8,092 nt of DNA from JARDZI01 sp041639705 (GTDB taxonomy: Bacteria > Bacillota > Clostridia > Clostridiales > Caloramatoraceae). Every line of letters begins with the position of its first letter. Within the stretch, counting starts at the first letter, position 1. Both the position numbers and the translations under genes were made by a program. The stretch spans positions 1 to 8,092 of the forward strand of contig JBEQBT010000152.1 of assembly GCA_041639705.1 (NCBI GenBank). Direction: 5' to 3'. Shown here one piece after another: positions 1 through 5,241 of this stretch. The notes beneath the pieces were generated by a model. That model did no database searches. It had not been told where the DNA came from and saw nothing but the letters and a program-made list of their open reading frames with translations.

Positions 1-1
1 A

Positions 2-640
2 GAAAGAGTATACAAGAGCAGTATGTCAGCTAAAAATATTTCTAATGCTCTATTGTCTGCTTGTAATAATTTATATGCAAATAAACCAGGGGATGACACG
101 ACGGTTGTTACAGTAAGAATTAGAAACTACCAGAAAGTGAATGTTATTATAGGTCCTCCAATAAACAGAGAGATGGATAACTATGTTATAAATAAGTTTA
201 TGAGCAGTTGTGGTAAAAAGGTGGTATGTGGAGGTACTACTTCCCAGATCGTAAGTAGGGTAACTGGTAAAAAAATTATCACAAGCATTAATTATGTGGA
301 TACAGCTGTTCCTCCGACTGCTAAAATTGAAGGAATAGATTTAACAACAGAGGGAGTTTTGACTATGGCTAAGGCATTAGAATATGTCAAAAGGTACATT
401 GCAACAAGCAATAGTATAGATGAGTATATTAATTTAGACAAACAGGATGGAGCCTCAATATTAACAAAACTGTTGGTGGAGGATAGTACAGAAGTTAATT
501 TTTTTGTGGGACGAGCAATAAATCCTGCACATCAAAACCCAGATTTTCCAGTGGACTTGGGTATGAAGCTAAAATTAGTTAATGATATGAAAGATCAGCT
601 ATTAAACCTCGGAAAAAAGGTAAGCATTGAATATTTTTAA
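2..640 (+). CDS. SpoIIE-family (PP2C-type) serine phosphatase, C-terminal part, 5' end outside window
   Basis: The frame is open from the left edge (first full codon at base 2), so the ATG at 23 is internal and about 212 C-terminal residues are visible. The first ~40 residues end the PP2C/SpoIIE catalytic domain: a helix with an ALLSACNNLY segment, then KPGDDTTVVTVRIR, whose Asp pair belongs to the metal-binding site of this family. The rest is an extra domain of roughly 160 residues containing GPPINRE, VCGGTTSQIV and a VPPTAKIEGIDLTTEGVLT segment. From memory, this arrangement is typical of clostridial SpoIIE-like phosphatases of about 390 residues that are often encoded beside [FeFe]-hydrogenase-like and anti-sigma-type ATPase genes. 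Those neighbours would lie outside the window, so that link is inference. The likely role is dephosphorylation of a serine-phosphorylated anti-anti-sigma-like partner. The stop codon lies inside the terminator hairpin. Family assignment is firm; the exact substrate is unknown. Confidence -1.
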   Translation, partial: ERVYKSSMSAKNISNALLSACNNLYANKPGDDTTVVTVRIRNYQKVNVIIGPPINREMDNYVINKFMSSCGKKVVCGGTTSQIVSRVTGKKIITSINYVDTAVPPTAKIEGIDLTTEGVLTMAKALEYVKRYIATSNSIDEYINLDKQDGASILTKLLVEDSTEVNFFVGRAINPAHQNPDFPVDLGMKLKLVNDMKDQLLNLGKKVSIEYF

Positions 641-652
641 TGCTTACCTTTT
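615..652. terminator. Bidirectional rho-independent terminator between convergent genes
   Basis: A perfect 14-bp inverted repeat (arm AAAAGGTAAGCATT at 615-628, matching arm at 639-652) encloses a 10-nt AT-rich loop. On the plus strand the GC-containing stem ends in TTTT; on the minus strand it ends in TTTTTT. It can therefore terminate both the phosphatase gene and the converging diguanylate cyclase gene, whose stop codon is at 663-665. The phosphatase stop codon (638-640) overlaps the loop/right-arm boundary, so the left arm is coding. Confidence -1.
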
Positions 653-662
653 AAAAAAGCTT

Positions 663-1934
663 TTAAGAATCATTTTTAATATAAAAACCATAGGCATTAC
701 CGCCATTTTGTTTTGTTGTATACATTGCATTATCAGCAAGCCTCATAAGGCTTTCGCTATCCTCTGTATCATCAGGAAATATGGAAATTCCAATACTGAG
801 GCTCAGAATTAATTCTTTACCATCCTCTAATTGCATTGGTTGGCCAATAGCCTCAAGAATTTTTTTGGCAATTGTTGAAGCATCAGCATTATCATTTATA
901 AATGGGAGTATAACAATAAATTCATCTCCTCCAAGTCTTGCTAAAAAATCGGATTTTCTAATTGAGTTTTGTACTCTTTTAGCAGTTTCCTTTAATACAA
1001 CATCCCCAACATTATGTCCATAGGTATCATTTATTCTCTTGAATTTATCAATATCAAACAGCATTAATGCAAACTTATAGTTTCCTCTTTTTGCTTGGTC
1101 AATAGTAATTTTAAATTGCCTCATTAAATAACTTCTATTAGGAATACCAGTTAGGTTGTCATAATTAGCCAGATAAGTTATCTTTTCTTCAGATTTCTTC
1201 CGTTCGCTAATATCCCTTATAACATGAATTCTTATTAGTTCATTGTTTATCATTGTACTTTTTGAACTTACCTCAACAGGAAAGCTTGTACCATCCTTTT
1301 TAACGTGAATGCATTCGAATGTAACCCCATTTGAATCTGACAAACTCATTTCATCTGCAAATGATTCCATTGTTGAAGAGTGTCTAATATCCTGTATTTT
1401 CATTTTAATTAATTCATCCTTAGAATATCCATATAGTTGAGTTGCACTCTTATTTGCGTTAATAATACTTCCATCTGTTTTCACATAAAGCATTATATCC
1501 TGTGCATTGTCAAATAATATTTGGTGAATTTGTAAAACCTCTGAAGCTTTTTTAAGATCTGTAATATCATTAAACAAGGTTATGAATTGTCCCCTAACTG
1601 GACTAAATGCGGATACCCTAAAGTATTTGTTAAGAGCTGCAGAATAGCTCTCAAAATTTATTGGTTCACCCTTAAGTGCTAACTTCCCATATGTATCAAT
1701 CCATTGAGGCTCTACATCTGGTAATATTTCTTTCACTCTCTTTCCTAAAACTTGCTCCCTAGGTAGACCAGTTATCGTGATGAATGAATCGTTTACCACA
1801 AGGAATCTATAGTCTACAGGGGTATTATTTTTATCGCAAATTATTTCATGAAGAGCAAAGCCTTCAGTCATAAGGTTGAATAGATTTTCCAGGTAGGTTT
1901 CACATTCATTTCCACAAATTATTTCTTTCCACAT
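663..1934 (-). CDS. PAS-PAS-GGDEF diguanylate cyclase
   Basis: This 423-residue protein is predicted to condense two GTP into the second messenger cyclic di-GMP. Residues ~13-127 and ~133-247 are two PAS sensor domains; the second ends in the linker IRDISERKKSEEK typical of PAS/PAC modules. The GGDEF domain spans ~250-420: DNLTGIPNR at 259-267, FDIDKFKRINDTYGHNVGD at 293-311, the active-site loop GGDEF at 335-339, and ADNAMYTTKQNGGNAYGFY near the end. An inhibitory RxxD site (RKSD, 326-329) sits the usual five residues before GGDEF, so product feedback inhibition is expected. No EAL or HD-GYP domain is present. There is no signal peptide or membrane segment, so it should be a cytosolic sensor; the ligand of the PAS domains cannot be read from sequence. 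The start is supported by AAGGAG (1942-1947) 7 nt upstream. It appears monocistronic and faces away from the glutaredoxin gene. Confidence -1.
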   Translation of the reverse strand: MWKEIICGNECETYLENLFNLMTEGFALHEIICDKNNTPVDYRFLVVNDSFITITGLPREQVLGKRVKEILPDVEPQWIDTYGKLALKGEPINFESYSAALNKYFRVSAFSPVRGQFITLFNDITDLKKASEVLQIHQILFDNAQDIMLYVKTDGSIINANKSATQLYGYSKDELIKMKIQDIRHSSTMESFADEMSLSDSNGVTFECIHVKKDGTSFPVEVSSKSTMINNELIRIHVIRDISERKKSEEKITYLANYDNLTGIPNRSYLMRQFKITIDQAKRGNYKFALMLFDIDKFKRINDTYGHNVGDVVLKETAKRVQNSIRKSDFLARLGGDEFIVILPFINDNADASTIAKKILEAIGQPMQLEDGKELILSLSIGISIFPDDTEDSESLMRLADNAMYTTKQNGGNAYGFYIKNDS

Positions 1935-1978
1935 AATAATACTCCTTAAAATTACATTTTATGACCTTACATTTAAAC

Positions 1979-2007
1979 ATTATATTTGAATATACCTTTT
2001 AAAACAA
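1979..2007 (-). promoter_or_regulatory. Candidate sigma-A promoter for the diguanylate cyclase gene
   Basis: Read on the minus strand, TTGTTT (2007-2002) and a perfect TATAAT (1984-1979) are separated by 17 bp. This would start transcription near 1972 and leave a leader of about 37 nt before the ATG. It is a pattern match in AT-rich DNA, so confidence is moderate. Confidence -1.
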
Positions 2008-2045
2008 GAAGAATATAATAAATAATAATTGAGCCTTTCATTATT

Positions 2046-2064
2046 ATAATAATTCATTATAATA
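2046..2064 (+). promoter_or_regulatory. Candidate -10 elements for the glutaredoxin selenoprotein gene
   Basis: Two perfect TATAAT hexamers occur at 2046-2051 and 2059-2064 in the divergent intergenic region. The second would give a leader of roughly 50 nt. No convincing -35 box is placed 16-18 bp upstream of either, so this is tentative. Confidence -1.
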
Positions 2065-2123
2065 AGTATAAGAGGTAAATATACATTTTAACTATTTTAT
2101 AGATAGAACAAGGAGTGATTCGA

Positions 2124-2393
2124 ATGAAAAAAATAGTTGTTTTTGGGAGTAAGCACTGACCAAGCTGCGAACCAATGAAAGAGTTTCTTTCATCAAATGA
2201 TATTAAATTTGCATATTTAGATATCACAGAAGGATTGTTTAATTTAAAAACATATTTAAAACTTAGGGATACAAGACCTGAGTTTGATGAAATTAAAAAA
2301 ATGGGAATAGTCGGGATTCCGTTTATTATGATTAATAATGGTGAAAAGTTAATATTCGATGAGCACCCTGATTTGGACGAATTGAGAGATTAA
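2124..2393 (+). CDS. Glutaredoxin-related selenoprotein, probable TGA-encoded selenocysteine at codon 12
   Basis: The gene starts at ATG 2124, which has AAGGAG (2110-2115) 8 nt upstream. It reads M-K-K-I-V-V-F-G-S-K-H, then TGA (2157-2159), then P-S-C-E-P-M-K-E-F-L and on to a TAA at 2391-2393, giving 89 residues if TGA is read through. The N-terminal beta strand followed by U-P-S-C (12-15) sits exactly where thioredoxin-fold glutaredoxins carry C-P-x-C, so the TGA replaces the catalytic N-terminal cysteine. The remainder keeps the fold: a YLDIT strand, a KLRDTRPEFDEI helix, and a GIVGIPFIM segment with the cis-proline (P66). It resembles the short glutaredoxin-related family common in Firmicutes, which I believe is COG4545. 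A hairpin meeting bacterial SECIS rules follows the TGA. The alternative, a nonsense mutation, is less likely because the stop falls on the one residue where Sec-for-Cys exchange is expected and the downstream frame is intact. The downstream ATG at 2175 has no Shine-Dalgarno sequence and would yield a 72-residue protein without an active site. Its partner substrate is unknown; the role would be cytosolic thiol/selenol redox chemistry. Confidence -1.
2175..2193 (+). promoter_or_regulatory. Putative bacterial SECIS hairpin
   Basis: A perfect 7-bp stem (ATGAAAG, 2175-2181, with CTTTCAT, 2187-2193) closes an AGTTT loop. The loop starts 22 nt after the TGA, and G is the second loop base. Known bacterial SECIS elements sit immediately downstream of the UGA inside the coding region, with an apical loop about 16-37 nt away and a G among its first two bases, which SelB recognises. 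This hairpin fits those criteria. Its stem is AT-rich and short, so structure alone would not prove function. Confidence -1.
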
Positions 2394-2650
2394 ATATAAA
2401 GTGCCAGGCTCGTGACAAGTGACAAACTGTAGTGGTCGATGCTCACATCGACAGGTCATTAACGTGATAGGCCATACCTACATCAATTGTGGGAATCCCA
2501 TATGCCGAAAATAACATGCCGATGTGGGCATCGGCCACTACAACGCATTACCACACATATGTAATAAGTCATATGGCTGCCACTTATGACGCAGGCGTGT
2601 CTGCAACAAGTTCACATATTCCATCATATAATAAACATTAAGTATAAGTT
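2394..2650. repeat. REP/MITE-like palindromic intergenic block
   Basis: No gene is visible here. A tandem GTGACAA pair lies at 2412-2425. Two outer arms, 2428-2453 and 2517-2542, are inverted copies agreeing at 23 of 26 positions and beginning TGTAGTGG. Each arm is itself a perfect 7-bp hairpin: GTCGATG/CATCGAC at 2435-2452 and GCCGATG/CATCGGC around loop TGGG at 2518-2535. Further hairpins follow: ATTAC/GTAAT around 2547-2565, GTCATA/TATGAC around 2568-2590, and GCAG/CTGC at 2591-2604. The GC content is clearly higher than the flanks. Two small palindromes in inverted order resemble REP/BIME-type elements. It lies just after the selenoprotein gene and may also end that transcript. Confidence -1.
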
Positions 2651-2677
2651 GATTCAATTATAATAAAACTATAAAAT
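2649..2677 (+). promoter_or_regulatory. Candidate sigma-A promoter upstream of the proS leader
   Basis: TTGATT (2649-2654) and TAAAAT (2672-2677) are spaced by 17 bp. A second candidate with a better -35 (TTGACT, 2707-2712) but poorer -10 (TAACTT, 2730-2735), also 17 bp apart, would start closer to the T-box leader. I cannot decide between them. Confidence -1.
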
Positions 2678-2755
2678 AAGAAATATAAATTTTGTTTTGA
2701 AATGTATTGACTTTCTATCTAATATGATTTAACTTAAATATAAATATTAATATTG

Positions 2756-2988
2756 CTTTGATGAGGAATAGTAGGAATTGTATCTTTTACAGAGAAGGAG
2801 CTTATGGTGAGAGGCTCCTATAGGAAGATTTCGAACCCACCTTTGAGCTCTGCACTGAAATTTTAGTAGGCTGCAGCGGAATTTCCGTTATAATTTTAAG
2901 TGAACTAACTGTTTGTTATTAGGTAAGTTAATTAGGGTGGTACCACCGACGTCTCGGTCCCTTGAGGGATTGGGATTTTTTATTTTTT
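2756..2988 (+). promoter_or_regulatory. T-box riboswitch (proline) controlling proS
   Basis: The leader has the T-box family landmarks in order. Its 5' base of stem I reads GATGAGGAATAGTAGG. The specifier region has GAA followed by CCCACC, where 2836-2838 reads CCC and a one-base offset reads CCA; both are proline codons. A stem III region follows with TAGTAGGCTGCAGCGG and CCGTTAT. The T-box core AGGGTGGTACCACCG is at 2934-2948. The TGGT at 2938-2941 would pair with the ACCA end of uncharged tRNA-Pro and stabilise the antiterminator. Without uncharged tRNA, the terminator downstream forms and proS is not transcribed. The specifier agrees with the downstream gene, which strengthens the call. 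Confidence -1.
2951..2988 (+). terminator. T-box-controlled intrinsic terminator
   Basis: An 11-pair stem with several G-U pairs (2951-2961 with 2966-2976) has a TTGA loop and is followed by two T-rich runs to 2988. It overlaps nothing of the coding region and lies directly after the T-box core, as expected for the conditional terminator. Confidence -1.
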
Positions 2989-3010
2989 GTATATTAAAGG
3001 AGGTTTTTAT

Positions 3011-4447
3011 ATGGTTAAGAACAAAAAATTTGTGGAAGCTATTACTTCAATGGATGAAGATTTTGCACAATGGTATACGGATATTGTTAAAAAGGCTGAA
3101 ATGGTTGATTATTCAAGTGTTAAGGGATGTATGATAATAAGACCATATGGCTACGCAATATGGGAAAACATACAAAAGGATCTGGATGCTAGATTTAAGG
3201 CAACTGGTCATGAAAATGTTTACATGCCTATGTTTATTCCAGAGAGTCTGCTTCAAAAAGAAAAGGATCATGTTGCAGGTTTTGCACCTGAGGTAGCATG
3301 GGTAACTTATGGAGGAAATGAGAAACTTACAGAAAGACTCTGTGTTCGACCAACCTCTGAAACCCTGTTCTGTGAGCATTTTGCAAAAATTGTCCAGTCC
3401 TACAATGACCTTCCAAAGCTATATAACCAATGGTGTTCTGTTGTAAGATGGGAAAAGACAACTCGACCGTTCCTAAGATCCACAGAATTTCTATGGCAGG
3501 AAGGCCATACTGTTCATGCAACTCCTGAGGAGGCAGAGGAAGAAACAATTAGAATGCTAAATGTTTATGCAGCCCACTGTGAGGAGGTACTTGCAATACC
3601 AGTAATTATGGGTAAAAAGACTGACAAGGAAAAGTTTGCAGGAGCAAAGTCAACCTATACAATAGAAAGCATGATGCATGATGGAAAGGCACTGCAAAGT
3701 GGAACCTCACACAATTTTGGTGATAATTTTGCAAAAGCATTTGATATTCAATATACAGATAAAAATGGAAAGCTTCAGTATGTACATGAAACCTCCTGGG
3801 GAATGTCAACACGTATAATTGGAGCCATTATAATGGTTCATGGTGATGACAGCGGACTAGTTTTACCACCTAAAATAGCACCAACTCAGGTTGTAATCGT
3901 TCCTATTGCTCAGCATAAGGAGGGTGTACTTGATGTGGCAAATGAAATAAAGGATAGAATATCCAAAGTAGCAAGGGTTAAACTTGATGACAGTGATAAA
4001 ATGCCAGGTTGGAAGTTTAATGAATATGAGATGAAGGGTATTCCTGTTCGTGTGGAAATTGGACCAAAGGATATAGAACAGAATCAGGCTGTGCTTGTTA
4101 GAAGGGACACAAGAGAAAAGATACAGGTAAGTCTTGATGAAATTGATACAAAGATTACTGACTTATTGGTTGATATTCATAACTCGATGTTGGAAAAGGC
4201 GAGGACACTTAGGGATGGCAAAATCCATACTGCAGTTAGCATGGATGAATTAAAGGATATAGCTAACAACAAGCCAGGCTTTATAAAGGCTATGTGGTGT
4301 GGAAAAAGAGAGTGTGAAGAGAAAATAAAGGAAGAGGCAGGCTTGTCTTCAAGATGTATGCCATTTGAGCAGGAGCATATTACAGATACATGTGTATGCT
4401 GTGGTGAAAAAGCAGAGAATATGGTTTATTGGGGAAAGGCTTATTAA
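3011..4447 (+). CDS. proS: Prolyl-tRNA synthetase, archaeal/Thermus-like type
   Basis: The cytosolic enzyme activates proline with ATP and attaches it to tRNA-Pro. The ATG at 3011 has AAAGGAGG (2996-3003) 7 nt upstream, giving 478 residues; a TTG further upstream in frame would fall before the ribosome binding site and is rejected. Class II synthetase features are present: HVAGFAPEVAWV at 87-98, RPTSET at 113-118, motif 2 around R146-W-E with PFLRSTEFLWQEGHT (153-167), GTSHNFGDNF at 231-240, and motif 3 GMSTRIIG (264-271) with the ATP-binding Arg268. The anticodon-binding domain starts around PTQVVIVPI (291-299). The C-terminal domain carries C430, C435, C461 and C464, spaced as a zinc-type cluster, and ends in a Tyr as is usual for this group. 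The YbaK-like editing insertion of the long bacterial ProRS is absent, so this is the short type. It is regulated by the T-box leader and appears to be transcribed alone. Confidence -1.
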   Translation: MVKNKKFVEAITSMDEDFAQWYTDIVKKAEMVDYSSVKGCMIIRPYGYAIWENIQKDLDARFKATGHENVYMPMFIPESLLQKEKDHVAGFAPEVAWVTYGGNEKLTERLCVRPTSETLFCEHFAKIVQSYNDLPKLYNQWCSVVRWEKTTRPFLRSTEFLWQEGHTVHATPEEAEEETIRMLNVYAAHCEEVLAIPVIMGKKTDKEKFAGAKSTYTIESMMHDGKALQSGTSHNFGDNFAKAFDIQYTDKNGKLQYVHETSWGMSTRIIGAIIMVHGDDSGLVLPPKIAPTQVVIVPIAQHKEGVLDVANEIKDRISKVARVKLDDSDKMPGWKFNEYEMKGIPVRVEIGPKDIEQNQAVLVRRDTREKIQVSLDEIDTKITDLLVDIHNSMLEKARTLRDGKIHTAVSMDELKDIANNKPGFIKAMWCGKRECEEKIKEEAGLSSRCMPFEQEHITDTCVCCGEKAENMVYWGKAY

Positions 4448-4500
4448 AAGAGCTCAGTTAATTAAATCAGATAAAATTATAATTCTATAAACAGCTTTGG

Positions 4501-4534
4501 ACATAATAGTGTGGTTATGCGTCGTAACTTATGT
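4501..4534 (+). repeat. Bulged hairpin downstream of proS, related to the repeat upstream of proS
   Basis: ACATAA (4501-4506) pairs with TTATGT (4529-4534), and inside it GTTA pairs with TAAC. The segment GTGTGGTTATGCGTCGTA (4509-4526) matches at about 16 of 18 positions a minus-strand segment of the block upstream of proS (about 2539-2556). It is followed by GGGGCGAGCAC, which looks like a decayed repeat end. No U-tract follows, so it is not an obvious terminator. Confidence -1.
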
Positions 4535-4560
4535 GTGAAGGGGCGAGCACTGTAAAACAA

Positions 4561-4649
4561 TGAGAAATTAGGTTTAGAATAATTGCAAGGAAATGCCAAG
4601 GTCACCGCATAATTAGCGGTTCCTTGGCAATTTGCACTTCAACTTCTCA
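4561..4649. repeat. Large nested inverted repeat downstream of proS
   Basis: Concentric arms are TGAGAA (4561-4566) with TTCTCA (4644-4649), TGCAA (4584-4588) with TTGCA (4632-4636), TGCCAAGG (4594-4601) with CCTTGGCA (4622-4629), and ACCGC (4604-4608) with GCGGT (4616-4620). The inner part would form a very stable hairpin. On the minus strand the structure is followed by TTGTTTT, and on the plus strand by ATTATTT, so it may act as a weak terminator for proS, for the decayed minus-strand gene, or for both. It may instead be a mobile palindromic repeat. No known RNA class is recognised. Confidence -1.
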
Positions 4650-4667
4650 ATTATTTAAGAAAATCTC

Positions 4668-4927
4668 TCATTTATTTGCAACATTCTGTATAACTCTATT
4701 CTCAACATCTTGATCTTCTACAGTTGCAAGATCTTTAATCTTATTTTCTATGTCTGTTAGTTTTTCAAAAGTTTTTTTTAGCCATCAAATAGAGCTTTAG
4801 AGTTACTATCTAATTTATCTTCAATTCCAACAATATCAACCTTATCAGTCTTTTCGCTTATTTCCTCAAGTTTTAAATTTATATCAGCATACATTTTACT
4901 TATTAGCTCAAACATCTCATCTTCCAT
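4668..4927 (-). pseudogene. Frameshifted small coiled-coil protein gene
   Basis: From ATG at 4927 the minus strand encodes 49 residues (MEDEMFELISKMYADINLKL at the start, SKALFDG at the end) and stops at TAA 4780-4778, next to a run of eight A. In the -1 frame coding resumes at once with KKTFEKLTDIENKIKDL and runs to TGA at 4670-4668, ending VIQNVANK. Restoring one base (TAC for TA before the A-run) would join the halves through a natural-looking FDGYKKTFEKL segment. The composition is Lys/Glu/Asp-rich with heptad-like spacing, like small clostridial proteins of about 85-90 residues predicted to be coiled coils; their function is unknown to me. No clear Shine-Dalgarno sequence precedes the start. 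A one-base deletion or a sequencing error explains it best. Confidence -1.
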
Positions 4928-4949
4928 TAATTTCACTAACTAAATATTA

Positions 4950-5103
4950 TTATATATCATAATCTTTAATTTTCTCAAAATCAGAATCCTCTATATTATT
5001 ATTATCAACAATGCTACTAATCAGCTTATTTGAATTTTATCCAATCTATCAAAATATAATTAAAAACACCTGATTATGTAAATAAAATTACCATCAATCC
5101 CAT
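4950..5103 (-). pseudogene. Decayed small ORF, divergent from the RHS gene
   Basis: GGGAGG (5119-5114, minus strand) lies 10 nt before an ATG at 5103, but that frame stops after nine codons. Shifting one base gives IDGNFIYIIRCF, a stop, then LYFDRLDKIQIS and another stop. In a third frame, NSNKLISSIVDNNNIEDSDF and a further EKIKDYDI run from 5036 to a TAA at 4952-4950. The pieces look like remnants of one protein of about 50 residues with a frameshift and an internal stop. I do not recognise the family. It lies directly upstream of the broken coiled-coil gene on the same strand, so the two may have formed a small operon facing away from the RHS gene. Confidence -1.
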
Positions 5104-5106
5104 ATG

Positions 5107-5241
5107 TAAATTTCCTCCCATTAACGATATTATGTTAATAACATTCATAATTTATTCATAAATTATGACATCATAAGCATAAATTATATTCATCATCTAA
5201 AAGCTAAATAAACATAATATCAACGAAAAGGAGGAAATTTA
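5107..5241. repeat. Inverted repeat with mirrored ribosome binding sites
   Basis: Left arm 5107-5136 and right arm 5211-5241 are inverted copies. Each has a perfect 12-bp outer block (TAAATTTCCTCC on the left) and a perfect 11-bp inner block (GATATTATGTT), separated by an unlike 7- or 8-nt spacer. The outer block contains GGAGGAAATTTA in both outward directions, so each side carries a ribosome binding site followed by ATG. The 74-bp centre is almost entirely A/T and includes a 22-bp palindrome. In RNA the arms could pair and hide the RHS ribosome binding site. Confidence -1.
5146..5187. promoter_or_regulatory. Operator-like palindrome and spaced repeat
   Basis: CATAATTTAT (5146-5155) and ATAAATTATG (5158-5167) form a perfect 10-bp inverted repeat around TC. 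The sequence CATAAATTAT recurs directly at 5157-5166 and 5178-5187, a 21-bp offset equal to about two helical turns. This is consistent with a dimeric DNA-binding regulator, but the DNA is so AT-rich that chance is possible. I do not match it to a known operator. A TATAAT on the minus strand lies at 5188-5183. Confidence -1.

Noticed and set aside
627..1023. Plus-strand ORFs of 61 and 80 codons at 627-812 and 781-1023
   Set aside because: They are antisense to the clearly coding diguanylate cyclase, have no ribosome binding site and no recognisable protein character.
2175..2393. A 72-codon ORF starting at ATG 2175 as an independent gene
   Set aside because: It has no Shine-Dalgarno sequence and would begin inside a thioredoxin fold, after the redox motif. 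The upstream in-frame ATG at 2124 with AAGGAG explains it better through TGA readthrough.
2401..2620. CRISPR array in the repeat-rich region after the glutaredoxin gene
   Set aside because: The repeats are inverted, few and not regularly spaced by unique spacers, and no cas gene is nearby.
2987..3010. TTG at 2987 as the proS start
   Set aside because: It lies in the terminator T-tract and before the AAAGGAGG ribosome binding site; the ATG at 3011 has correct spacing and matches family N-termini.
3113..3812. Minus-strand ORFs within proS (3113-3379, 3327-3548, 3606-3812) and the plus-strand overlap at 2913-3134
   Set aside because: They are shadows of the proS frame, with Cys/His/Phe-rich translations lacking motifs.
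4770..4783. Programmed -1 frameshifting at the A8 run of the coiled-coil gene
   Set aside because: The zero-frame stop TAA precedes most of the A-run, so the ribosome would stop before slipping, and no X-XXY-YYZ heptamer sits before the stop. A simple deletion is more likely.
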